Positions 1-6,066 of a stretch of 7,153 nucleotides of DNA are shown in pieces. A program made the position numbers and the translations under genes. The notes below the pieces were generated by a model. It ran no database searches. It saw nothing but the letters and a program-made list of their open reading frames with translations, and was not told where the DNA came from. The DNA is from Paracoccaceae bacterium (GTDB lineage Bacteria; Pseudomonadota; Alphaproteobacteria; Rhodobacterales; Rhodobacteraceae): NCBI GenBank assembly GCA_007129775.1, contig SKUV01000099.1:1-7153 (forward strand). The letters are read 5' to 3'. How positions within the stretch are numbered: position 1 is the stretch's first letter; each line of letters begins with the position of its first letter.

Positions 1-52
1 GCGATCAAGGACTGCGATCAAGGACTGCGATCAAGGACTGCGATCAAGGACT
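1..52. repeat. 13-bp perfect tandem repeat, four copies
   Basis: The unit GCGATCAAGGACT occurs four times with no mismatch (1-13, 14-26, 27-39, 40-52). A fifth copy starts with GCG at 53-55 and then diverges. The array touches the window edge, so the true copy number may be higher. It lies just past the murI stop codon. Read in the murI direction each unit contains TGA, and because 13 is not a multiple of three, stops fall in all three frames, so it is non-coding on that strand. There are no spacers, so it is a simple minisatellite-type repeat. A role, for example in copy-number variation, is only inference. Confidence 0.95.
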
Positions 53-75
53 GCGCTCGGGGTGGGGCACGGTGC

Positions 76-888
76 TCAGGCCGGCTCGAAGGCGATGCCC
101 CGGCGCAGAAACTGGGTCGCGCGCGACGACACCGCCCGCGCATCCCCCGTAGTCAGATAGCGCGACACCTGCCCCGTTCCGCGCATTTCGGGGCGCCGTT
201 CCAGATAATCCTGCAGGCTTGCGGCCACCAGATCGGGCTGGGAAAAGACCGCCACATCCGGCCCCAGCGCGGCGCGAAACGCGTCTTCCATCAGCGGATA
301 ATGGGTGCAGCCCAGAACCGCCGCCTCGGGCATGGGCATCCGGCGGCGTAGCGCATCCACATGGCTCTGCACGAGCGCCTCGGCAAGGATCATGTCGCCC
401 GCCTCGATCGCATCGACCAGCCCGCCGCAGGGCTGGGCCTCCACATCCACGCCGATGGCCCGGAAGGCCAGTTCGCGCTGGAAGGCCCGGGACGAGACCG
501 TGGCGGGCGTGGCGAACAGCGCAACATGCTTCACCGCCACCTCGCGCGGGGGGGAATTGTCGCCCCATTGGCGTTCGGTCAGCGCCTCGATCAGCGGCAC
601 GAAGACGCCAAGCACGCGCTTGCCCTCGGGCACCCATGTCTCCTGCATCCGCTTGAGCGCCGCCGCCGAGGCGGTGTTGCAGGCGAGGATCACCAGATCG
701 CAGCCCTCGTCGAACAGGCGCGAGGTGCCGGCACAGGTCAGCGCGAAAATGTCGTCAGCATCGCGTACGCCGTAAGGGGTGTGCGCATTGTCGCCGAAAT
801 AGACGAAGGCCTGATCTGGCAGCCGCCGCTGCAGCGCTGCCAGCACGGTCAACCCGCCGAGCCCGGAATCGAAGACCCCAACCGCCAT
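76..888 (-). CDS. murI: Glutamate racemase
   Basis: Cytoplasmic cofactor-independent racemase that converts L-glutamate to D-glutamate for the peptidoglycan stem peptide. The 270-residue product is of normal family length and has the whole signature set: VFDSGLGGLTV at residues 5-15, YFGDNAHTPYG at 30-40, the first catalytic cysteine Cys70 in ILACNTASA, and the second, Cys194, in LGCTHYPL. Asp7 and Ser8 of the DSG motif and His196 after the second cysteine also match the family active site. The frame is open for 63 more codons upstream, but that stretch is unlike MurI. The chosen ATG directly precedes the conserved first strand and has a purine-rich ribosome site (AGGGGGG, complement of 894-900) five bases before it. 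It is monocistronic here and divergent from the LysR-type gene. No U-rich terminator is visible before the window edge. Family assignment is very secure. Confidence 0.97.
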   Translation of the reverse strand: MAVGVFDSGLGGLTVLAALQRRLPDQAFVYFGDNAHTPYGVRDADDIFALTCAGTSRLFDEGCDLVILACNTASAAALKRMQETWVPEGKRVLGVFVPLIEALTERQWGDNSPPREVAVKHVALFATPATVSSRAFQRELAFRAIGVDVEAQPCGGLVDAIEAGDMILAEALVQSHVDALRRRMPMPEAAVLGCTHYPLMEDAFRAALGPDVAVFSQPDLVAASLQDYLERRPEMRGTGQVSRYLTTGDARAVSSRATQFLRRGIAFEPA

Positions 889-1305
889 GATCGCCCCCCT
901 GGCCGAATGCCTGATCCCATCCTTACGGCGCTTTTGCGGGGAAATCCATGCAGCGTGTGCAGTCCGGCGCGGCCCCGGTTCCGCCCGTGAAAGCGGCTTC
1001 GTCGCCCGCCCGGAAGACCGGCGCGCAACAGCGCGACATTTTTCCGCCATTTGGTCGCGGCTGGCGCTTACATTCAACCTGCCGCATGCTTAATTGATCC
1101 CGGATCAGACGCCGGCGCGCAACGCCGCCTGCGCCGAAGCGTGCAGGGCATGCGTGCGCCGTCGTACGCCGCGGCAACGAAGCAGTGCGGCTCGGGCAAG
1201 GCAGGGCGTGTCGGTCAGGGCCGCCTCAGGCGTGACATTCAAGGGCGGGCCAAAGGGCGCTGCACGCGGTTGCGGTGCGGCGGTGGCGTAGCGACAGGAC
1301 AGGAC
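889..1305. other. Divergent intergenic region between murI and the LysR-type gene
   Basis: This 417-bp spacer holds the upstream signals of two divergent genes. I see the murI ribosome site at its left end, a perfect 6-1-6 dyad at 1095-1107 (listed separately), and the octamer ACATTCAA twice (1070-1077 and 1235-1242). Short open frames exist on both strands but give arginine- and proline-rich products with no recognisable domain, so I do not call them genes. No convincing -35/-10 pair was found for either gene. The dinucleotide-rich part at about 1110-1200 has many short GC self-complementary stretches but no single strong hairpin. Confidence 0.6.
1095..1107. promoter_or_regulatory. Candidate LysR-type binding box (T-N11-A dyad)
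   Basis: TGATCCCGGATCA is a perfect inverted repeat of two 6-bp arms around one central C. Its outer bases give exactly T-N11-A with dyad symmetry, the pattern established for LysR-type regulators. It lies about 200 bp before the LysR-type start codon and about 205 bp before the murI start, in their shared upstream region. A role in autoregulation or divergent control is inferred from location only. The distance to the regulator start is rather long, which lowers confidence. Confidence 0.4.
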
Positions 1306-2214
1306 ATGATGGACTGGGACAAGCTGAGGATTTTTCACGCGGTCGCCGATGCCGGCAGCCTGACCCATGCCGGCGATGCGCTGAACCTCAGCCAATCGGC
1401 CGTCAGCCGCCAGATCCGGGCACTGGAAGAGGCGCTCAACATCAGCCTGTTTCATCGCCACGCCCGGGGCCTGATCCTGACCGAACAGGGCGAATTGCTG
1501 TTCGATGCCACGCGCGCCATGTCCAAACGGCTCGAAGCCGCCACCGCGCGGATCCGCGACAGCGAGGAAGAGGTCTTCGGCGAATTGCGCGTTACCACGA
1601 CCACCGGATTCGGCACGCTCTGGCTCGCGCCCCGCCTTTCCAGTTTCTATGCCAAATATCCCGACCTCAAGATCGATCTGATGCTGGAAGAGCGGGTGCT
1701 GGATCTTCCCATGCGCGAGGCCGATGTGGCCATCCGCATGAAGGAACCCAGCCAGGCCGATCTGATCCGCAAGCGCCTGATGAGCGTTCGAATGCGGCTC
1801 TATGCAACGCCGGAGTATTTGTCGAAGGTGCCGGCGCCGAATGCGCTCGACGATCTCGGCGCGCACCGGATCATCTGCCAGAACGTGAATTCCACGCAGG
1901 TCGCCGCCGGGGCATCGCTGGTTCAGCAATTGCTGTTGTCGGAAATGCGCTCCACGCTGACGGTGAACAACTATTTCGGGGTGCTGCAGGCGGTGCTCTC
2001 CGATCTCGGAATCGGCGTGTTGCCCGATTATGTCACCGAGGGCCTGCCGCAACTTTTGCGTGTGTTGCCCGAGGTGGAAAGCAACGAGGTGCCGGTCTTC
2101 CTCGCCTATCCGGAAGAGCTGCGCCAGTCGCGCCGGGTCTCGGCCTTCCGCGACTTCGTGCTTGAGGAAATCAGCGTGTTTCGCCGCAATCGCCGGCCCG
2201 AAATCGCCCTCTGA
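1306..2214 (+). CDS. LysR-type transcriptional regulator (CrgA-like clade)
   Basis: DNA-binding regulator of 302 residues, normal for the LysR family. The N-terminal winged helix-turn-helix spans about residues 5-64, with the recognition-helix region SLTHAGDALNLSQSAVSR at 18-35 and a linker helix at about 65-90. The effector-binding domain runs from about 92 to 292, starting ELRVTTTTGFGTLWLAP. Its TLWLAPRL and LGIGVLPDY (234-242) stretches resemble the CrgA-like periplasmic-binding-fold group. The start is one of two adjacent ATGs (1306 and 1309), preceded by ACAGGACAGGAC; the AGGA at 1296-1299 is well spaced for either. The frame is open further upstream but the extra sequence is not LysR-like. 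A short CCGGC/GCCGG hairpin at 2223-2239 follows the stop without a T-run. The ligand and target genes cannot be read from the sequence. Autoregulation through the dyad at 1095-1107 is possible. Confidence 0.93.
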   Translation: MMDWDKLRIFHAVADAGSLTHAGDALNLSQSAVSRQIRALEEALNISLFHRHARGLILTEQGELLFDATRAMSKRLEAATARIRDSEEEVFGELRVTTTTGFGTLWLAPRLSSFYAKYPDLKIDLMLEERVLDLPMREADVAIRMKEPSQADLIRKRLMSVRMRLYATPEYLSKVPAPNALDDLGAHRIICQNVNSTQVAAGASLVQQLLLSEMRSTLTVNNYFGVLQAVLSDLGIGVLPDYVTEGLPQLLRVLPEVESNEVPVFLAYPEELRQSRRVSAFRDFVLEEISVFRRNRRPEIAL

Positions 2215-2315
2215 GCGCATCACCGGCCTCTCCCGCCGGGCGCCACATTCCCGCCACAACCTGCGGTATGTTTGCAACGCATATCGGCCTTGTGGAAAAC
2301 GCAAACTGATTATTG

Positions 2316-2344
2316 TTGCAGCAGGGATGCGATGATCCTAATTG
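2316..2344 (+). promoter_or_regulatory. Candidate promoter of the small RNA
   Basis: TTGCAG at 2316-2321 and TAATTG at 2339-2344 are separated by exactly 17 bases and would start transcription near 2350, just before the first hairpin of the RNA candidate. The -10 region can also be read as CCTAAT from 2337. Together with the upstream TTG this resembles the looser RpoH-type promoters of alphaproteobacteria, so the sigma factor is uncertain. The stretch 2270-2350 is markedly more AT-rich than its surroundings, as expected of a promoter. No transcription start has been measured here. Confidence 0.45.
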
Positions 2345-2350
2345 TATACC

Positions 2351-2423
2351 GAAGGCGGCAGCGTCGCTGACGTCTTTACCTCCCTGTTGGACTAAGGCCG
2401 AGCTTTGCTCGGCCCTTTTTTTT
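2351..2423 (+). ncRNA. Putative trans-acting small RNA, about 73 nt
   Basis: The region reads as a compact bacterial sRNA. First comes a 5' hairpin: GGCG (2354-2357) pairs with CGTC (2371-2374), then a G-A mismatch, then CAGC (2359-2362) pairs with GCTG (2366-2369) around a GTC loop. Next is an unpaired linker of about 21 nt (2375-2395). A strong intrinsic terminator with eight Ts forms the 3' end, a typical Hfq entry site. The linker contains ACCTCC (2378-2383), the exact anti-Shine-Dalgarno core, within TTTACCTCCCTG, so it could pair with mRNA ribosome sites. No open reading frame accounts for it. Size and layout recall StsR, the RpoH-dependent stationary-phase sRNA of Rhodobacter sphaeroides, but I cannot compare sequences, so this is only a hypothesis. 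The alternative is a premature-termination leader of purL, whose ATG lies 200 bp downstream. The 5' end is predicted from the promoter and hairpin only. Confidence 0.62.
2396..2423 (+). terminator. Intrinsic (rho-independent) terminator
   Basis: GGCCGAGC (2396-2403) and GCTCGGCC (2407-2414) form a perfect 8-bp stem with a TTT loop. One C follows, then eight consecutive Ts (2416-2423). This is the only classical stem plus U-tract terminator in the window. It ends the small RNA candidate and would also stop read-through from the LysR-type gene before purL. Confidence 0.92.
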
Positions 2424-2623
2424 GCCCGACCGGGCAGGGCCGCGCCCGGTCTGCCGGGCCGCTTGCGACCAGCCGTGCACAAGGTGCCGTTTTGCGCGCC
2501 ATCGGTCCGCGGGGCTGCCCGTTGCGCAGGCACCGGGCGCGCGATTCGCCACCGGCTTTGGCCTTTTCGCCGCCGCCCGCATGGCCTAAGACGGGGGTGC
2601 ATGCCGCCAGCGCCAGAGAGACG
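2424..2623 (+). other. GC-rich leader of purL with a strong inverted repeat
   Basis: These 200 bases between the terminator and the purL start have no gene I can support. GACCGGGC (2428-2435) and GCCCGGTC (2444-2451) form a perfect 8-bp stem with an 8-base loop, and a competing CCCGG/CCGGG hairpin (2445-2458) overlaps it. The purL frame is open back to 2405 and includes an in-frame GTG at 2597, but this stretch does not resemble PurL. I found no good -35/-10 pair, so the purL promoter is unassigned. Overlapping alternative hairpins could mean leader control, but GC-rich DNA forms such repeats easily. Confidence 0.4.
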
Positions 2624-4897
2624 ATGCCAGACAAGACACCAGCCTCCGCGCCTCAGCCCGCAGGCCCCGAGATAGCAGGCCCCGAGGCCGCAAGTTCAGA
2701 ATCCGCGCTCCCGGAGCCGGAGATCACCGAAGACCTGATCGCGGCCCATGGCCTCAAGCCCGACGAATACGGCCGCATCCGCCAGATCATCGGGCGCGTG
2801 CCGAGCTTTACCGAACTGGGCATCTTTTCGGCCATGTGGAACGAGCATTGTTCCTACAAATCCTCCAAACGCTGGCTGCGCACCCTGCCCACCGAAGGCC
2901 CGCAGGTGATCTGCGGCCCGGGCGAGAATGCGGGCGTGGTCGATATCGGCGATGGCCCCGATGGCGAGAAGCTGGCCGTCGTCTTCAAGATGGAAAGCCA
3001 CAACCACCCCAGCTATATCGAGCCCTATCAGGGCGCCGCGACCGGCGTGGGCGGCATCCTGCGCGATGTCTTCACCATGGGCGCGCGGCCGGTGGCGGCG
3101 ATGAACGCGCTGTCGTTCGGGATGCCCGACCATCCCAAGACCGCCCACCTGGTGCGCGGCGTGGTCGAGGGGATCGGCGGCTACGGCAATGCCTTCGGCG
3201 TGCCCAATATCGGCGGCGAGGTGCGGTTTCATCGCAGCTATAACGGCAATTGCCTCGTCAATGCCTTCGCCGCGGGCATCGCGCGGGCCGATGCGATCTT
3301 CTATTCCGCCGCCTCGGGCGTGGGCATGCCCGTGGTCTATCTGGGCGCCAAGACCGGGCGCGACGGTGTCGGCGGGGCGACCATGGCCAGCGCCGAATTC
3401 GACGACACGATCGAGGAAAAGCGCCCCACGGTGCAGGTGGGCGATCCGTTCACCGAAAAGCGCCTGCTGGAGGCGTGCCTGGAGTTGATGGCATCGGGCG
3501 CGGTGATCTCGATTCAGGACATGGGCGCAGCCGGGCTGACCTGCTCGGCGGTGGAGATGGGCGACAAGGGCGGCCTCGGCATCCGGCTGGATCTGGACCG
3601 CGTGCCCTGCCGCGAGGCTGCGATGACCGCCTATGAGATGATGCTCAGCGAAAGCCAGGAGCGGATGCTCATGGTGCTCAGGCCCGAGAAGGAGGCCGAG
3701 GCCCGCGCCATTTTCGAGAAATGGGATCTGGATTTCGCCATCGTCGGCGAAACCATCCCCGAGGACCGCTTTCTGATCCTGCACGGCAATACGGTGAAGG
3801 CCGACCTGCCGCTGTCTAAACTGTCGTCCGAGGCCCCTGAATACGACCGCCCCTGGACGCGCTCGCCCGCCCCGCCGCCGCTGCCCGACAGCCTGCCCGA
3901 CACGCTGGCCGGGATCGCGCCGCTCGACGGTCTGCGCGCGCTGATCGGATCGCCGAACCATGCCCACAAGGGCTGGGTCTGGGAACAATACGATCACATG
4001 GTTCTGGCCGACACCCTGCGCGCGCCGGGCGCGGGCGCGGGGATCGTGCGCGTGCACGGCACGGACAAGGCGCTTGCCTTCACCGCCGATGTGACGCCGC
4101 GCTATGTCGCCGCCGACCCGTTCGAAGGCGGCAAGCAGGCGGTGGCCGAGGCCTTCCGCAACCTCTGCGCGGTGGGTGCGCGGCCGCTGGCCAGCACCGA
4201 CAACCTGAATTTCGGCAATCCCGAAAAACCGGGCATCATGGGCCAGCTCGTGGGCGCGATCGAGGGGATCGGCGCGGCCTGCACAGCGCTCGACATGCCC
4301 ATCGTGTCGGGCAACGTGTCGCTTTACAACGAAACCGACGGGCAGGCGATCCTGCCCACGCCGACCATCGGCGCGGTCGGCCTGCTGGACAGCCTCGATC
4401 AGGTCATCGCGGGCCAGCCCGTCGAGGGCGCGCTGGCGCTGGTGATCGGCGAGACGCGCGGCCATCTGGGCCAGTCGGCCCTGCTGGCCGAGGCCGCCGG
4501 GATCGAGGCCGGCGACGCCCCGCCCGTCGATCTGGAGGCCGAGCGTCGCCACGGCACCTTTCTGCGCGACAACCGCGCGCTGGTGCTGGCGGCCACTGAT
4601 CTGTCCGACGGCGGGCTGGGCCTCGCCGCCTTCGAGATGGCCGAAGCGTCAGGCCTCGGTGTGACGCTGGACACGGGCGACCTCGCCACCCTCTTCGGCG
4701 AGGATCAGGCGCGCTATCTGCTGGCCTGCAGCTTCGATCAGGCCGAGGCACTGATGGTGGCCGCCGGGCAGGCCGGTGTTCCGATCGCCGTGGTCGGCCG
4801 CTTCGGCGGCACGAAGGTCCGTTTTGGCGATGACAGCGCCGAGCTTGCGGGCCTCTCGGCGCTCTATCGCGGCACATATACGCGGGTTTTCGGCTGA
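2624..4897 (+). CDS. purL: Phosphoribosylformylglycinamidine synthase subunit PurL (FGAM synthase II)
   Basis: ATP-dependent large subunit that converts FGAR to FGAM in de novo purine synthesis. This is the small-type PurL, which works with separate PurS and PurQ; neither is in the window. The 757 residues show both halves of the pseudo-duplicated synthase fold. Catalytic His75 lies in NEHCSYKSS (73-81). ESHNHPS is at 124-130, with the nucleotide-binding stretch YQGAATGVGGILRD at 135-148. Further motifs are NIGGEVRF (195-202), QDMGAAGLTCSAVEM (298-312), SESQERM (342-348), the second-half DVTPRYVAADPF (489-500), SGNVSLYNET (562-571) and DLSDGGLG (659-666). The first 35 or so residues are a Pro/Ala/Glu-rich extension not typical of the family, which usually begins near EITEDLIAAHGL (33-44). 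No in-frame start lies closer to the core, so the ATG with upstream AGAGAG (2615-2620) is preferred; a GTG at 2597 is an alternative. Assignment is certain; the N-terminal boundary is less so. Confidence 0.97.
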   Translation: MPDKTPASAPQPAGPEIAGPEAASSESALPEPEITEDLIAAHGLKPDEYGRIRQIIGRVPSFTELGIFSAMWNEHCSYKSSKRWLRTLPTEGPQVICGPGENAGVVDIGDGPDGEKLAVVFKMESHNHPSYIEPYQGAATGVGGILRDVFTMGARPVAAMNALSFGMPDHPKTAHLVRGVVEGIGGYGNAFGVPNIGGEVRFHRSYNGNCLVNAFAAGIARADAIFYSAASGVGMPVVYLGAKTGRDGVGGATMASAEFDDTIEEKRPTVQVGDPFTEKRLLEACLELMASGAVISIQDMGAAGLTCSAVEMGDKGGLGIRLDLDRVPCREAAMTAYEMMLSESQERMLMVLRPEKEAEARAIFEKWDLDFAIVGETIPEDRFLILHGNTVKADLPLSKLSSEAPEYDRPWTRSPAPPPLPDSLPDTLAGIAPLDGLRALIGSPNHAHKGWVWEQYDHMVLADTLRAPGAGAGIVRVHGTDKALAFTADVTPRYVAADPFEGGKQAVAEAFRNLCAVGARPLASTDNLNFGNPEKPGIMGQLVGAIEGIGAACTALDMPIVSGNVSLYNETDGQAILPTPTIGAVGLLDSLDQVIAGQPVEGALALVIGETRGHLGQSALLAEAAGIEAGDAPPVDLEAERRHGTFLRDNRALVLAATDLSDGGLGLAAFEMAEASGLGVTLDTGDLATLFGEDQARYLLACSFDQAEALMVAAGQAGVPIAVVGRFGGTKVRFGDDSAELAGLSALYRGTYTRVFG
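2660..2686 (+). repeat. In-frame direct repeat in the purL 5' end
   Basis: GCAGGCCCCGAG occurs at 2660-2671 and again at 2675-2686, a period of 15 bases or five codons. It encodes the repeated peptide AGPE within the non-conserved N-terminal extension of PurL. It looks like a small in-frame duplication that lengthened a flexible tail. Confidence 0.8.
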
Positions 4898-4914
4898 CCA
4901 GCGCCGTCTTCCTG

Positions 4915-4934
4915 GCGCGGGGCCGCCCCCGCGC
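4915..4934 (+). terminator. GC-only hairpin after purL, possible terminator
   Basis: GCGCGGGG (4915-4922) and CCCCGCGC (4927-4934) form a perfect 8-bp G/C stem with a CCGC loop, starting 18 bases after the purL stop. A weaker hairpin GCGCC/GGCGC (4901-4918) overlaps it. There is no T-run, so it is not a classical intrinsic terminator. It may stabilise the purL 3' end or mark a rho-dependent site. Confidence 0.4.
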
Positions 4935-4938
4935 GCGA

Positions 4939-4967
4939 TTGACAACACCCGGCAGCCCGGAAACTCT
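4939..4967 (+). promoter_or_regulatory. Candidate promoter of the GlxA-family regulator
   Basis: A perfect -35 hexamer TTGACA sits at 4939-4944. Seventeen bases later is AACTCT (4962-4967), a poor -10. Transcription would start near 4974 and leave a leader of about 33 nt before the GTG at 5007. The -35 match is unusually good for this GC-rich region; the weak -10 suggests either an activated promoter or a chance match. Confidence 0.4.
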
Positions 4968-4994
4968 GGCGTTGCGGGGCAGCCGCGGCCAGAG
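4964..4994 (+). promoter_or_regulatory. Inverted repeat over the regulator's promoter and leader
   Basis: CTCTGGC (4964-4970) and GCCAGAG (4988-4994) are perfect 7-bp inverted arms. Between them a second stem, GCGG (4974-4977) with CCGC (4983-4986), can form, giving a long nested hairpin. The left arm overlaps the candidate -10, and the right arm ends inside the purine-rich ribosome site before the GTG at 5007. It could be an operator for autoregulation or an RNA hairpin that limits ribosome access. Confidence 0.45.
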
Positions 4995-5006
4995 CGGGGG
5001 CGGGGG

Positions 5007-6050
5007 GTGAGCAGCGGGCGAAACGACACGCAACACCACGGCACCGGCCCCAGGCGGGTGGGTATCGTCGTGGATGACGGCGTGCTTCTGCTGAACGTGG
5101 CCGGGCCGACCGAGGTCTTCAATTCCGCCAATCACGAATCGCGCAAGCGGGGTGGCCCGCCGCTTTATCAGGTGGAGTTGCTGTCGCCTGCGGGGGGCCT
5201 GCTGCGCACCTCCAGCGGGATCGAGATTGCCACCGCGCCGCTGCCGGACCCGGCGCAGGCGCGCTATCACACCATCGCGGTCGCCGGGGGCATGCGCAAC
5301 GACGCGATGATCCGCAACAGCGACACGCTGGCATGGCTGCGCCAGATGGCCGATGGCGCCGAGCGCATCGCCTCCATCGGCGGGGGGGCCTTTCTGCTGG
5401 CGCAGGCGGGGCTATTGAACATGCGCCGCGCGGTGACCCACTGGCTCTATCGCGAGCGGCTGCAGACGGCCTATCCCGGCATCCGGGTGGACCCGGAGGC
5501 GCTCTTTGTCTCGGACGGCAAGTTATACACCACCGCAGGGTCCACCGCCGGGATCGACCTTGCCATCCAGATGCTGGAAGAGGATTACGGCCGCAAACTG
5601 GCCATCGACGTGGCGCGGGTCTTGATGGTTGCGCGCAAACGCTCGGGCGAACAGCCCCAGATCAGCGCCGAGTTGAAGGCGCAATCGGCCACCGTGCCGC
5701 GCATCGCAAGTGCCGCGGAATGGATCGTGGCCAATCTCGACAGCCCGCTGCGCGTGCGCGACATCGCCGAGCGCTTCGCCATGAGCGAGCGGAATTTCTC
5801 GCGTGCCTTCAAGAAGGAATTGTCGATCACGCCACAGCAGTTCATCGCCCATGCCCGGATCGAGGCCGCCCGGCGCTGGCTGGTGGGATCGAGCCTGCCC
5901 ATCGACAAGATCGCCCGGCGCTGCGGCTTCAGCAGCGCCGAGCAGATGACCCAGAGTTTTCGCCGGGTGATGGCGATCTCGCCCGCCGATTACCGTCAGA
6001 CCCACCGGCACGCCGGCCCGCCCCCCGCCACGGCGGACGGGGCCCGCTGA
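5007..6050 (+). CDS. GlxA-family transcriptional regulator (DJ-1/PfpI domain plus AraC HTH)
   Basis: Cytoplasmic DNA-binding regulator of 347 residues. An N-terminal class-I glutamine-amidotransferase-like (DJ-1/PfpI) sensor domain spans about residues 17-190, from RVGIVVDDGVLLLNVAGPTEVF through YQVELLSPAGG and THW (144-146). A C-terminal AraC/XylS domain at about 230-331 has two helix-turn-helices: LRVRDIAERFAMSERNFSRAF at 248-268 and IDKIARRCGFSSAEQMTQSF at 299-318. At the nucleophile elbow, where many relatives have SVCTGAF, this protein reads SIGGGAF (123-129). The cysteine position is Gly125, so the domain is probably a ligand sensor and not an enzyme. Start: no ATG lies near the domain. 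The GTG at 5007 follows AGAGCGGGGGCGGGGG (4991-5006), and a GTG at 5058 is the nearest alternative. Relatives often control amine, glycine-betaine or arginine catabolism; the target here is unknown. It converges on the thiamine-diphosphate enzyme gene. Confidence 0.9.
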   Translation: MSSGRNDTQHHGTGPRRVGIVVDDGVLLLNVAGPTEVFNSANHESRKRGGPPLYQVELLSPAGGLLRTSSGIEIATAPLPDPAQARYHTIAVAGGMRNDAMIRNSDTLAWLRQMADGAERIASIGGGAFLLAQAGLLNMRRAVTHWLYRERLQTAYPGIRVDPEALFVSDGKLYTTAGSTAGIDLAIQMLEEDYGRKLAIDVARVLMVARKRSGEQPQISAELKAQSATVPRIASAAEWIVANLDSPLRVRDIAERFAMSERNFSRAFKKELSITPQQFIAHARIEAARRWLVGSSLPIDKIARRCGFSSAEQMTQSFRRVMAISPADYRQTHRHAGPPPATADGAR

Positions 6051-6066
6051 CCCCGCGCGGGCAGGG

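Noticed and set aside
1..52. CRISPR array
   Set aside because: The repeats are 13 bp and directly adjacent, with no spacers and no cas genes in the window.
889..1077. Extended MurI N-terminus from an upstream ATG at 1077
   Set aside because: The extra 63 residues are not MurI-like, and the ATG at 888 has a proper ribosome site directly before the conserved first strand.
887..1177. Short open frames on both strands in the murI/LysR spacer
   Set aside because: Arg-, Pro- and Ala-rich products without known motifs; no good ribosome sites; best explained by high GC content.
1105..2304. 399-codon open frame on the minus strand opposite the LysR-type gene
   Set aside because: Antisense shadow of a clear LysR gene; no domain and a composition typical of GC-rich shadow frames.
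2333..2338. RpoE-type -35 box TGATCC before the small RNA, also present on both arms at 1095-1107
   Set aside because: None has a TAAGA-like -10 at the expected distance on the matching strand.
2300..2623. Purine or other known riboswitch upstream of purL
   Set aside because: No conserved riboswitch core recognised; the structure fits a short two-hairpin sRNA better, though attenuation cannot be excluded.
2405..2623. Extended PurL N-terminus from an ATG at 2405
   Set aside because: That codon lies inside the terminator loop and the extension has no similarity to PurL.
2696..4552. 618-codon open frame on the minus strand opposite purL
   Set aside because: It mirrors the purL frame in GC-rich DNA, is rich in His, Arg and Gly with no recognisable domain, and purL is unambiguous.
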